Origin: an uncultured Cytophagales bacterium
GTDB taxonomy: Bacteria > Bacteroidota > Bacteroidia > Cytophagales > Thermonemataceae
Assembly: GCA_938002655.1 (NCBI GenBank)
Contig: CALLAC010000017.1
Coordinates: 160,751-224,750, forward strand
Reading direction: 5' to 3'
Length of the DNA: 64,000 nucleotides
In this document: positions 1-8,470 of the stretch, in pieces
Numbering within the stretch: the stretch's first letter is position 1
Layout of the letters: every line of letters begins with the position of its first letter
Program-made: the position numbers and the translations under genes
Notes under the pieces: model-generated
Seen by the model: only the letters and a program-made list of their open reading frames with translations
Told to the model about the DNA's origin: nothing
Databases searched by the model: none

Positions 1-2770
1 ACCTATCTACGATGTACAAATTCAATTCTGTTTCTTTGTCTTTTTGAAGCTGATAACGGTCAGAAAGATTCTGTAAATGCTTGTTGGCCTTTTGAATGAG
101 CCGCTCTAAGGTAATATTTTGGGCAATACGAGCAAATCTATCTTTGGGGTCTGCAATCAGCTTCATTAATTTTTCCCATTTCTTAACAACAAACTCCTGA
201 TTTTCGATAGATTTTTGCAGTTTCTGATATTTTTGAAAGTTTTTTTCGTTATTCTCTAATTTTTCTCTGATACTACCTATTTCTAGCTGGTTTTGGCTTC
301 GTTTTCGGTCAAGATACTGCTTTTTATTTTCCAAATCTTGCAAACTTATGTTAGCAGGCACTTTTTCAAGCAAATCTTTTTGCTCCTGAATTTTTTCGAC
401 AAGCAAGGATTGAATTTTGTCATATTCTTTCTCGTAATCTTCTATTTTGGTTTTGTACTTTCTGAAAGTTTCTTTGTCCAAAATTTTGCTTTGCAGTTCG
501 TTTAGGCTTTGCAAACCCATTTCTCGGATAGCCATTTCTAAGGTAGTTCGCTCATCGCTTATTTTTTTACTCAAATTTGCCAAATCTATTTCCATTTGCT
601 TTTTTTGAGCTTCAAAGGCTGTGAGTTCATTCAAATTTTTTTGAAGTATCTCTTGGGTGTTTTTTAATTCCTGCTCTAAATGTTCTTGATATCTTTTAAG
701 TTTTTCCTGAAACTCCCGATAGTTTTCAAACTGAATTTCAGGCATAATTTGCCTACATTCATTTTCGGCATTTTGGTATTCGAGGCTAACTTCTTGCAAA
801 GTTTTATCCCAACTCTCATAATTCAAATTTTCTTGCAAAAGTTGATTTTCAATTCTCAAAATATTTTGCTCTGTATTGAGCCGATTGAGTTCTTTTTGTT
901 GTTCTCGCAATTTTTGCAAGGCTTTTTTTTGATTTTCAAGTTCTTTTTCTTTTGCTACAATCAGTGCTTCAATACTGTACAAGCGAATATTTTCATTTTC
1001 TAAATTTTTGCTTTTCTGCTGAATTTCTGTTTGAAGGTTATTCAGCTCTTTTTCCAAATGCTCTACAAGCGTTCTTAAAGATTGAGCCTGGTTTTGAGCT
1101 CTTTTTTCTTGTAGTTCTTTGAGCAACTGCTCGCTTGCTTTCAACTTGCTTTCAGCTTCTGAAAGCTCAAATGTTATATTTTGGGCAAAAGGGTGATGGG
1201 TAGAGCCACACAAAGGACATTCTTTGCCTTCTTGGAGCTTTTTTCGGTATTCTGCAAAATCTTTTTTTTGATTTTCAAAATTTACTTTTTCCTGATAGAG
1301 TGCTTTTTTCTCTTCTTCAAACTGAATTTGAGTTTGTAGCTCTATAAGCTCATTTTGGGCATTTTCAAGTTCATTCCGTTTTTTTTGCAGTTCTTGCAAA
1401 TTCAGGTTTTCTTTTTCTTGCAGATTTTTGAGATTTTTCAGCTCAATAGTTATGTTGTGGTTTCTTTCAATTTTCTGACTTAACTCGCTTTCCGAAAAAC
1501 CTTCCAAAAGTTTTTCCAATTGATCTATTTTTTGCTCTATTATCTGACTTTTTTCTTGATTTTCGCTAATAGATTCACTTTTTTGCCACTTTATTTTAGC
1601 CTGCTCAACAACCTTTTTGAATTCTTGCTCAAGTTCTTGCAAATGCTCTTGTACTCGCTTTTTCTCCTGGCTTAAATGCTGAATTTGGTTTTGGGCAGGA
1701 ATAATTTTTTCTTGGATAATTTGAAAGACCTTTTCTTTCAGAGGGATAAAATTTCGCAGTTCAGTTTCTTTTTGGGTTTGTTTGGCTTGCTCTTGGGCTA
1801 TGCTTTCTTGTGCTTTTTGAATACGCTCTGCAATTCCAAGAATTTCTGAATTTTTACGTTCAAGATCGATTTGATAGCTTTCCAGTAGCCCAAACTGCTG
1901 ATGCAGAGGTAAAGTTTTTTCGTGCCAGTAGCAAAGTTTTTGCAATTCTTGGATAGAGGCTTGCCTTGTGAGGAGTTGCCTTTCTTGCTGTTGCCATTCC
2001 AAAATCTGATTAGAAACTTGTTCCAACTGCCTGAAAAGCTGAATTTTCTCGGTTATTTCGTTGATTTCTTTTTCTAAACTTTTGTTTTCGGCTTCAAGCT
2101 GTTTTTGCTGATTTTTATTTTCTTGAACTTCTGCTTCGCTCAAGCAACTGATATGTTGAAGTTGTATTTGTAAGTTTTCTAGTTTTTGTTTTTCAGCTTT
2201 GTAGCGTTCAGAGGTTTCTAATGAAATTTGCCTGTAAATGTGAGCATTGGTAATTTTTTCTAAGATAATGCCTTTTTCGTTAGGAGCTGATTTCAGAAAT
2301 TTAGCAAACTCGCCTTGAGCAAGCATTACAGAACGAGTAAATTGCTCAAAATCTAGTTTTAAGATATTCTGAATAGCTTCTTGTGCTTTTGATTTTGCAT
2401 TTTTTTGTGTAAAGTTTTTGGTATGATCCTGATGGTCAATAAACCATATTTCGGTTTCATATTTATCTTTTTTCTTTGTTGCTCTCCATTGTGCAGTGTA
2501 TTTTTTTTCATCTACTTCAAATTGTACCGAGACATAAGCTTCTTTTTCATTGGTCGAAATTACTTTTTCTGCAATTTTTTGGGCACCGTGTCGGTTTGTT
2601 CTTTCAAACAAAGCCAAAGTAATGGCATCAAGAATGGTGGTTTTTCCTGCACCTGTATCGCCTGTAAGTAAAATCAATCCTGCGTTTTTGAGTGGTTCTT
2701 GGGTAAAATCGATGAGGTGCTCGCCTCGCAAAGACTGTATGTTGCACATTTTCACGGAAAGAATTTTCAT
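1..2770 (-). CDS. sbcC: SbcC-family exonuclease ATPase subunit (partial, runs off left edge)
   Basis: Large SMC-like ATPase of the SbcCD (Mre11-Rad50 type) nuclease, which processes DNA ends and hairpins. Translating the minus strand from the ATG at 2770 gives an open frame to base 1 (about 923 codons). A Walker A motif GDTGAGKTT lies at residues 37-45. It is followed by long coiled coil rich in Q/E/K and a zinc-hook motif CPLC at residues 518-521 (codons 1208-1219). The visible end reads ETELNLYIVDR, as in the C-terminal ATPase half; Walker B lies beyond the edge. The start is 6 bp after the stop of the upstream nuclease-like gene, so it is probably last or near-last in the cbs operon. An SbcD partner is not in the window. 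Confidence 0.93.
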   Translation of the reverse strand, partial: MKILSVKMCNIQSLRGEHLIDFTQEPLKNAGLILLTGDTGAGKTTILDAITLALFERTNRHGAQKIAEKVISTNEKEAYVSVQFEVDEKKYTAQWRATKKKDKYETEIWFIDHQDHTKNFTQKNAKSKAQEAIQNILKLDFEQFTRSVMLAQGEFAKFLKSAPNEKGIILEKITNAHIYRQISLETSERYKAEKQKLENLQIQLQHISCLSEAEVQENKNQQKQLEAENKSLEKEINEITEKIQLFRQLEQVSNQILEWQQQERQLLTRQASIQELQKLCYWHEKTLPLHQQFGLLESYQIDLERKNSEILGIAERIQKAQESIAQEQAKQTQKETELRNFIPLKEKVFQIIQEKIIPAQNQIQHLSQEKKRVQEHLQELEQEFKKVVEQAKIKWQKSESISENQEKSQIIEQKIDQLEKLLEGFSESELSQKIERNHNITIELKNLKNLQEKENLNLQELQKKRNELENAQNELIELQTQIQFEEEKKALYQEKVNFENQKKDFAEYRKKLQEGKECPLCGSTHHPFAQNITFELSEAESKLKASEQLLKELQEKRAQNQAQSLRTLVEHLEKELNNLQTEIQQKSKNLENENIRLYSIEALIVAKEKELENQKKALQKLREQQKELNRLNTEQNILRIENQLLQENLNYESWDKTLQEVSLEYQNAENECRQIMPEIQFENYREFQEKLKRYQEHLEQELKNTQEILQKNLNELTAFEAQKKQMEIDLANLSKKISDERTTLEMAIREMGLQSLNELQSKILDKETFRKYKTKIEDYEKEYDKIQSLLVEKIQEQKDLLEKVPANISLQDLENKKQYLDRKRSQNQLEIGSIREKLENNEKNFQKYQKLQKSIENQEFVVKKWEKLMKLIADPKDRFARIAQNITLERLIQKANKHLQNLSDRYQLQKDKETELNLYIVDR

Positions 2771-2776
2771 AAGTTT

Positions 2777-3400
2777 TTAGAGAAACTGGTTTAGGTAAGT
2801 ATCTCGGTATCGGTTTTCAAACATTTTTTGAGCTTCTTGCTTGTTCCATACTTTAGGAAACAAAGTGAGCTTTGGCAAATTTTTAGCAATTTGGCTCAAA
2901 TTTTCATCTTTTACGAGTGTAGAAAGTGTTTGAGCAATAAATCCGCAACATTGCAAAGGCTCTCGGACAACCTGCTCTTCTGCAAAACGAATTACAATCC
3001 AGCCTTTTTTTACGAAAAACGCATTGCGAGCTTCATCAGAGCCAATGGTATGAATAGGTTTTCCACGAAAATCGTAGGGCTCATCGATTTCAATGTCTAC
3101 AAACAAATTGTGTTTCTGATTGATAAAAGTGAAATCAGGGAAATAAAAATTTTCTCTGATACGTAAAGCCACATTAGTATAAATTTGTTTGGGGAAATAT
3201 TTTTGCAAAAATTTTTGAAAGTAAGCTTCACTTTTGCCTTTATTTTTATTGTTTGCTTCTTCGGGCAGTTGAGGGTTAGCAAAATTACCTTTATAGACCA
3301 AAGGATAGCTTTTGGAAGGGGCAATAGATTTTTTTTTCGAAAGGCTTTGCGAAAAAAATACAGCCAACAGTAGCAATCCAAAAATAATAGCTATAAGCAT
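2777..3400 (-). CDS. Membrane-anchored PD-(D/E)XK nuclease-like protein
   Basis: Protein of 207 residues. An N-terminal hydrophobic segment (about residues 2-18) looks like a membrane anchor or signal. The rest resembles small restriction-endonuclease-fold domains of the DUF559/Vsr type: GKSE near residue 59, PDF at 88-90, then DIEID at 102-106, which fits the acidic triad of a PD-(D/E)XK fold, and a later VIRF strand (137-139). Two adjacent cysteines occur at 151-152. The start ATG is one base after the stop of the lipoprotein gene, and the stop is 6 bp before sbcC, so the genes are translationally tight. Nuclease activity is inferred from motif spacing only; a catalytically dead relative is possible. 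Confidence 0.7.
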   Translation of the reverse strand: MLIAIIFGLLLLAVFFSQSLSKKKSIAPSKSYPLVYKGNFANPQLPEEANNKNKGKSEAYFQKFLQKYFPKQIYTNVALRIRENFYFPDFTFINQKHNLFVDIEIDEPYDFRGKPIHTIGSDEARNAFFVKKGWIVIRFAEEQVVREPLQCCGFIAQTLSTLVKDENLSQIAKNLPKLTLFPKVWNKQEAQKMFENRYRDTYLNQFL

Positions 3401-3401
3401 T

Positions 3402-3926
3402 TTATTCTATCAAGATACGAGCCTGCGAGGTTTTATTACTCTTGATAAGTTTGATTTTGTACCCTTTCTGCGATTGCCAAACTTGCATTGTATCGTTAGT
3501 TTGTTGGGCATTGCCATAACGCAAATTGTAGTAAGTTGTAAAATCTTGAATGAAACTTTCTACTCCATTTACAATAGCAAGCACTTCAAAAGCTTTTATT
3601 TTGCGATTTTCGTCATAGCGATAGGTGATATCAACCATATCCTCGTCTATATCAAAGCTGTAAGTAATATAGCCTTGCGAGGGATTTTCTTCCAAGATTT
3701 TTACTTTTTCTTTTGCTTTGATAGTATCTAAGGGCGTTCCAAGTTCAAAACCTCGCAAGATACCATCTTTTTGTTTGTTCATTACAATTTTCACCCATTC
3801 GCCCAAGGTATCCAGAGGTATAGGTTTCTCTTGAAATACTATTTGTTTGGTTTCTGTGGGCTTTTCTTTTTTTTGGCAAGCAAATATTAGCAAAAAAAAC
3901 AAAGAAACGGCCAAGATTGCTTTCAT
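3402..3926 (-). CDS. Hypothetical lipoprotein
   Basis: I do not recognise the family. From the ATG at 3926 the protein starts with a short hydrophobic signal ending in a lipobox-like IFAC with the cysteine at residue 17, followed by a charged KKEKPTETK linker, so it is probably a lipoprotein. The remainder (about 155 residues) is soluble, with an acidic segment FDIDEDMVDITYRYDE that looks like beta strands. A TTG two codons upstream is a less likely start. It lies 17 bp after cbs and 1 bp before the nuclease-like gene, within the cbs-sbcC operon. No function can be assigned. Confidence 0.75.
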   Translation of the reverse strand: MKAILAVSLFFLLIFACQKKEKPTETKQIVFQEKPIPLDTLGEWVKIVMNKQKDGILRGFELGTPLDTIKAKEKVKILEENPSQGYITYSFDIDEDMVDITYRYDENRKIKAFEVLAIVNGVESFIQDFTTYYNLRYGNAQQTNDTMQVWQSQKGYKIKLIKSNKTSQARILIE

Positions 3927-3943
3927 ATTCAAAAATTTTGAGT

Positions 3944-5317
3944 TTATCCTGTTGTCATAGCCGCAAGTAAATCGGCTTGGGTAATGATATGCACTTTGTT
4001 ATCTTCGTCGCGAACCAAAAGAGCTTTGTTATCTTTGTCAATCAGTGAAGCAAGTACATCTAGCGAATTATCCAGACCTACAAATTTGAAAGGTGGGTTC
4101 ATTACTTCTCTTACGGGAGCGTCTTTGATTTCAGGTTTTTCGATGAGTTGTTCTAGAATTTTTGAGTCAACCAAACTACCTATGATGTGTTCTCCTTCGG
4201 TAACAGGTACTTGCGAAATGCCTTCTTTGGTGAGAATACGAATGGCTTGGGCTACGGTTTGGGTTGCCTCAATGGTAAGCAGTTTATCTTTGCCGTTACG
4301 GCTTTTGATAATATCGCGAGCAGTGGCAAATTCAGCTTCTAGAAATCCATGATTTTTCATCCACTCATCGTTGTAGATTTTATTGAGGTAGCGTGTGCCA
4401 TGATCGGGCAGAATGATTACCATTACATCGTCTTCATTCAGATGCTCACGGGCATATTCCAAAGCTCCGTGTACGGCGGCACCACAAGACCAGCCCACAA
4501 AAAGCCCCTCTTCACGAGCCAGGCGGCGAGTCATCAGGGCGGCGTCTTTATCAGTAACTTTCACAAAAAGGTCTATCAAATCAAAATCAACATTTTTGGG
4601 TAAAATATCTTCCCCAATGCCTTCGGTAAGATATGGGTAAATTTCATTTTCATCAAAAATACCTGTTTCCTTGTATTTTTTGAAAACCGAGCCATACGTA
4701 TCAATGCCCAAAGTAAAAACGCTGGGCTTTCGTTCTTTCAAATATTTAGAAACTCCACAGATTGTGCCACCTGTACCAACACCTGCGGCATAATGTGTAA
4801 TTTTGCCTTCGGTTTGTTTCCAAATTTCAGGACCTGTGGTTTCGTAATGAGCGGCAGTATTGGAGAGGTTATCGTATTGATTGGGATAAAAAGAGTTAGG
4901 AATTTCTTTATTCAGCCTTCTAGCTACTGAATAATAAGAGCGAGGGTCGTTAGGTTCTACATTTGTAGGGCAAACTACTACTTCTGCTCCCAAAGCCTTC
5001 AAGATATTGATTTTTTCTTGCGATTGCTTATCTGACATTGTAAAAATACATTTGTAACCTTTGGCAATAGCCGCAAGCGCAAGCCCCATACCTGTATTTC
5101 CCGAAGTGCCTTCAATAATAGTACCTCCGGGCTTCAAAATACCCGCTTTTTCCGCATCTTCAATCATTTTTATACCTATGCGGTCTTTTACCGAATTGCC
5201 TGGATTGAAATACTCTACTTTTACCAAAATAGTTCCTTTAATATTTTTGGTAACTCTATTGAGTTTCACAAGGGGGGTATGGCCAATGGTTTCTATAATG
5301 GAGTTGTAGTAATGCAT
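3944..5317 (-). CDS. cbs: Cystathionine beta-synthase (PLP domain plus C-terminal CBS pair)
   Basis: PLP-dependent enzyme that condenses serine (or O-acetylserine) with homocysteine or sulfide in cytosolic sulfur amino-acid metabolism. The catalytic domain (residues 1 to about 325) has the PLP lysine K44 in NSVKDRIG, the phosphate/substrate loop SGNTG at 72-76, and the glycine-rich GVGTGGT loop. Residues of about 335-455 form a tandem CBS-domain (Bateman) module, as in cystathionine beta-synthases rather than plain CysK. Length 457 is normal. A strong promoter lies 32 bp upstream (see 5349-5379). It is the first gene of a four-gene minus-strand operon. Substrate choice between cystathionine synthesis and cysteine synthesis cannot be read from sequence. 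Confidence 0.93.
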   Translation of the reverse strand: MHYYNSIIETIGHTPLVKLNRVTKNIKGTILVKVEYFNPGNSVKDRIGIKMIEDAEKAGILKPGGTIIEGTSGNTGMGLALAAIAKGYKCIFTMSDKQSQEKINILKALGAEVVVCPTNVEPNDPRSYYSVARRLNKEIPNSFYPNQYDNLSNTAAHYETTGPEIWKQTEGKITHYAAGVGTGGTICGVSKYLKERKPSVFTLGIDTYGSVFKKYKETGIFDENEIYPYLTEGIGEDILPKNVDFDLIDLFVKVTDKDAALMTRRLAREEGLFVGWSCGAAVHGALEYAREHLNEDDVMVIILPDHGTRYLNKIYNDEWMKNHGFLEAEFATARDIIKSRNGKDKLLTIEATQTVAQAIRILTKEGISQVPVTEGEHIIGSLVDSKILEQLIEKPEIKDAPVREVMNPPFKFVGLDNSLDVLASLIDKDNKALLVRDEDNKVHIITQADLLAAMTTG

Positions 5318-5348
5318 AATGAAAAAATTTGCGTTGAAAACAGGTAGG

Positions 5349-5379
5349 CAAATCTATGAAGAAAAACGAAATTTTCAAA
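5349..5379 (-). promoter_or_regulatory. Bacteroidetes-type promoter of the cbs-sbcC operon
   Basis: On the minus strand TTTG (5376-5379) is followed after exactly 19 bp by TAGATTTG (5349-5356), matching the -33/-7 consensus TTTG / TAnnTTTG of the primary sigma factor in Bacteroidetes. The cbs ATG is 32 bp downstream. Confidence 0.7.
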
Positions 5380-5634
5380 ATTTGTGTATGTTTCCCTGTT
5401 TTCAGTGTATGGCTACATTTTTTGTAATATCGTCATTGTCAAGATTTGTTATAGTATCAAATGCGAGTTGATGGTGTTGAATGTATCGTTCTTCTGGGTG
5501 GCTAATTTGATAGAGTAGAATAGCTTATGAGAAAGTTAGAAAAATCTATCAGGAAAACTAAAATAAAAAAGTAAAAATATACAAACAAAAGTCTTTCACG
5601 TTGTGTTGGAAAAGACACAAAAGCATGGAAAGAA
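5380..5634. other. Intergenic region between cbs promoter and cas6
   Basis: About 255 bp separating the divergent cbs operon and cas6. I find no second copy of any 25-40 bp unit, hence no CRISPR array or leader, and no TAnnTTTG box at a suitable distance from the cas6 start. A weak partial dyad (cttt...aaag around 5592-5615) just before cas6 is too short to call. Confidence 0.5.
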
Positions 5635-6465
5635 ATGAGAGTTAGAATCGTTTTTGGCTTAAAAAACAAAGGAGCTTGTGTACCTTTTCATCATCAGCAT
5701 TTACTTTATGAATTGCTAATGAAGCTGTTACCACCTACTTATAACTTGCATACATATAGTTTTTCGGGCTTGAAAGGACAAACCCAGACTACACAAAAAG
5801 GGTTACATTTTTATTCTTCGAAGGTAACTTGGGTAGTTTCTAGCCTGAACAAAAACTTTTTAAAACAACTGATTTCTGCTATTTTTCAGCGAAATGAATT
5901 GTGTATTGGCGAACTTTTGCTCAAACCTGAATATATTGAAAAAGAAATTTTACCTGAATTGGGCAGTAAAACGCAATTTTTGTGTATTTCGCCGATAGTG
6001 CTTGCTAATCCGAATAGAAATAGTTTTTATGCCAAACATTTTGTTTCGCCCTCAGTCAGTTTGTTTTCTGATTTAATCTACGAGGCTACGCTTTCGCGTA
6101 TGGAAGCTTCGCGTTTGTATTCATTGCAAGAAATGAAAGAGTTCAGTAAATTTCAGATTGTACCTGATACCGAGTATTTAGAAAGAATAAAAAATAACGA
6201 CAAAAAATTTGCTCGCATTTACACTTTGCAAGAAAGTGGTATTCGCTATGAAATACGAGGATACACATTCCCTTTTACACTTTATGCTCACCCAAAAGTG
6301 CAGAATTTTGTCTTGGCTTGCGGATTAGGCTCTTACACTTACAAAGGTTATGGTATGCTGGATTTAGCCGACCACAGCCGAACACAAAGGTTTATTTTGC
6401 CTCATTGGGAAATGATAGATGAAGACTTGGAACTTGTTAAAATGAATGGGAAAGATAAACTCTAA
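5635..6465 (+). CDS. cas6: Stand-alone Cas6-family CRISPR RNA endoribonuclease
   Basis: Cas6 cleaves pre-crRNA within repeats. The 276-residue protein begins with a ferredoxin-like strand (MRVRIVFGL) and a VPFHHQHLLYELL segment, which carries histidines (19, 20, 22) where Cas6 proteins place helix alpha-1 and often the catalytic histidine. Near the end it has the Cas6 glycine-rich loop GLGSYTYKGYGML at residues 230-242. About 34 residues follow that loop, more than I expect, since most Cas6 proteins end soon after it. Neighbours are cbs and menA; there are no other cas genes and no array in the window. Either it serves an array elsewhere or is an orphan. The next gene menA starts 45 bp downstream. 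Confidence 0.85.
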   Translation: MRVRIVFGLKNKGACVPFHHQHLLYELLMKLLPPTYNLHTYSFSGLKGQTQTTQKGLHFYSSKVTWVVSSLNKNFLKQLISAIFQRNELCIGELLLKPEYIEKEILPELGSKTQFLCISPIVLANPNRNSFYAKHFVSPSVSLFSDLIYEATLSRMEASRLYSLQEMKEFSKFQIVPDTEYLERIKNNDKKFARIYTLQESGIRYEIRGYTFPFTLYAHPKVQNFVLACGLGSYTYKGYGMLDLADHSRTQRFILPHWEMIDEDLELVKMNGKDKL

Positions 6466-6510
6466 TTTTCAAGTTTTTTGTAGCTTTGCCTCAAATTTCA
6501 GATTTTTTGT

Positions 6511-7413
6511 ATGCAGATAAACTACTGGATTAGGGCTTTTCGTTTGCGAACTTTGCCTTTGGCTTTGTGTAGCGTAGGAATGGGAGCCATTCTGGCATAC
6601 CAATATGGTAGTTTGCAGAAGAAAATTTTTTGGCTCACAATTGCTACAACTATTTTTTTGCAAATACTTTCCAATCTTGCCAATGATTATGGCGATGCCC
6701 GTAGTGGCATAGACCAAGCACGTACAGGCGAGCAAAGAATGGTGCAAAGTGGCTTGATTAGCCATAAATCTATGCTAAAAGCTATCATTGTGTTTGTTTT
6801 TCTTTCTCTTTTTTCAGGGATATGGCTATTGTATGAAGCCTTTTTCAAGAATAAAGTACAAATCTATCATTTTTTGAGTTTTTTAGTAGTAGGCTTGTTA
6901 GCTATTGTTGCGGCAATTACTTACACAGTAGGCAAAAAACCTTACGGTTATGTAGGTTTAGGAGATTTGGCGGTGTTAATTTTTTTTGGCTGGGTGGGTG
7001 TGATAGGGTCATTTTATTTGCATACTCAAGAGTGGAAACCGCTAATTATATTGCCTGCAACTTCTTGTGGTTTGTTTTCGGTTGCTGTTCTGAATATCAA
7101 CAATATACGCGACATAGGGAGCGATAGCCGAGCAGGGAAAAACTCTATCCCCGTACGTTTGGGAAAAGTAAAGGCAACGTGGTATCACTACTTTCTGCTT
7201 ACTTTTGCTACTTTACTTGCAATTTTCTATAACCTGCTTATTTCTGCTCGCTTTCAAGCATATTTGTTTCTGATTATTTTACCGCTTTTATGGAAAAACG
7301 CTTGGGCTGTTCGAAACTTGCAAGGCTTGCAATTAGATAGCTATCTTAAACAAATGGCACTCACTACTTTGCTTTTTGTGGTGCTTTTCGGAATAGGGGT
7401 ATACTGGAAATGA
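6511..7413 (+). CDS. menA: 1,4-dihydroxy-2-naphthoate polyprenyltransferase
   Basis: Membrane UbiA-family prenyltransferase that attaches the isoprenoid tail to DHNA in menaquinone synthesis. The 300-residue protein has about eight hydrophobic helices and both aspartate-rich Mg/diphosphate motifs: NLANDYGDARSGID at 55-68, and NNIRDIGSDSRAGK in the second half, followed by SIPVRLG. A -7-like TAGCTTTG lies at 6481-6488, 22 bp before the ATG, but I see no good -33, so it may be partly co-transcribed with cas6. A bidirectional terminator follows immediately (7414-7440). No other men genes are visible. Confidence 0.93.
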   Translation: MQINYWIRAFRLRTLPLALCSVGMGAILAYQYGSLQKKIFWLTIATTIFLQILSNLANDYGDARSGIDQARTGEQRMVQSGLISHKSMLKAIIVFVFLSLFSGIWLLYEAFFKNKVQIYHFLSFLVVGLLAIVAAITYTVGKKPYGYVGLGDLAVLIFFGWVGVIGSFYLHTQEWKPLIILPATSCGLFSVAVLNINNIRDIGSDSRAGKNSIPVRLGKVKATWYHYFLLTFATLLAIFYNLLISARFQAYLFLIILPLLWKNAWAVRNLQGLQLDSYLKQMALTTLLFVVLFGIGVYWK

Positions 7414-7440
7414 AAAGGAGCCAAGTGGCTCCTTCTTTTT
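7414..7440. terminator. Bidirectional rho-independent terminator between menA and SDR
   Basis: Perfect hairpin of AAGGAGCCA (7415-7423) and TGGCTCCTT (7426-7434), followed by a T-tract on the plus strand and by TTTT on the minus strand. It lies between the convergent menA and SDR genes and can serve both. Confidence 0.85.
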
Positions 7441-8291
7441 TATTTTTGTAGGTTTTCTTTCTCAGGTACGGCTTCTTTTGCGGGCCTGCCAATGAAACTT
7501 GCCATTGAGTCGTAAATATTTAAGCCCTTGCCAATAAGCAAATCAAAAAGACGTGTAGGCATAATCCCTCTCAGTATAGGTATCAGATGAACAGACCAAG
7601 GAGCTTTTACTTCTATTTCGTTGCACTTTACAGCCTTGATAATTTGGTCTGTGATTTCTTCGGGTTCGAGTAGTGGAGCTAATATAGGGGCTTGTACACC
7701 TTCAAACATTCCTGTTTTAATGTAGCTGGGGCACACCGTAGTTACGTGTAAATCGCCTTCCATTTCTTCTAATTCTAAACGTAGCGATTCCGACCATCCC
7801 AACACTGCCCATTTGCTACCTACATAAACACTCATTTTCGGATTGGCAAGCAGGCCTGCCGCCGAAGCAATATTGATGATATGCCCACTTTTTTGCTTTA
7901 TCATTTCGCCGACAAAGCATCTGGCTACGTGCATAGCTCCCAACACGTTGATACGAATGGTTTTTTCGATTTCTTTGTGTGAATGCTCGTTAAAATTTTT
8001 CCCAACCACAATACCTGCATTGTTGAATAGTATATCAATTCTGCCTACTTCCGAAAGAGTAAGCGTTGCGGCACGTGTAATATCATCTAAATCGGAAACA
8101 TCTACTACGTAAGCATGAACCGAGTAGCCTTTATTGCTCAATTCCTGAGTAGTTTTCTTTAAGTTTTCGGCATTGATATCCCAAATTATTAAATCAGAAG
8201 CTCCTTCACGCAAGCATTTTTCTCCTAAAAGTTTGCCAATGCCGTTGGCTCCGCCTGTAACTAAAACTTTTTTGCCCACAATCTTTGTCAT
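7440..8291 (-). CDS. Short-chain dehydrogenase/reductase (SDR)
   Basis: Rossmann-fold NAD(P)-dependent oxidoreductase of the classical SDR type, 283 residues. It shows the cofactor loop TGGANGIGK (12-20), NNAG (90-93), a serine near 143, and catalytic YVGSK with Y156 and K160. A C-terminal extension beyond residue 250 is typical of SDRs that act on lipid or steroid-like substrates, but the substrate is unknown. A TAAATTTG -7-like box is on the minus strand at 8310-8317, 19 bp upstream of the ATG, without a clear -33. Convergent with menA. Confidence 0.88.
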   Translation of the reverse strand: MTKIVGKKVLVTGGANGIGKLLGEKCLREGASDLIIWDINAENLKKTTQELSNKGYSVHAYVVDVSDLDDITRAATLTLSEVGRIDILFNNAGIVVGKNFNEHSHKEIEKTIRINVLGAMHVARCFVGEMIKQKSGHIINIASAAGLLANPKMSVYVGSKWAVLGWSESLRLELEEMEGDLHVTTVCPSYIKTGMFEGVQAPILAPLLEPEEITDQIIKAVKCNEIEVKAPWSVHLIPILRGIMPTRLFDLLIGKGLNIYDSMASFIGRPAKEAVPEKENLQK

Positions 8292-8470
8292 AAGAGTTCA
8301 GTTTTTGTGCAAATTTACAAATAAAATTTCGTAAATGCTCGGCTTGCAGAAAGTTTTTTTACAAAAACTAAACGCTTGCTAAAAAGTAACATAAAAAATA
8401 GTTTTCTTTTGAAAAAAATGCTATTTTTGCACCTCAAAATATTTTACAAACATAAAAGAGCGGTTTGTTT

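Noticed and set aside
5318..5634. Possible CRISPR repeat or leader next to cas6
   Set aside because: No unit of 25-40 bp occurs twice here or within several kb; only a 4-bp partial dyad is present.
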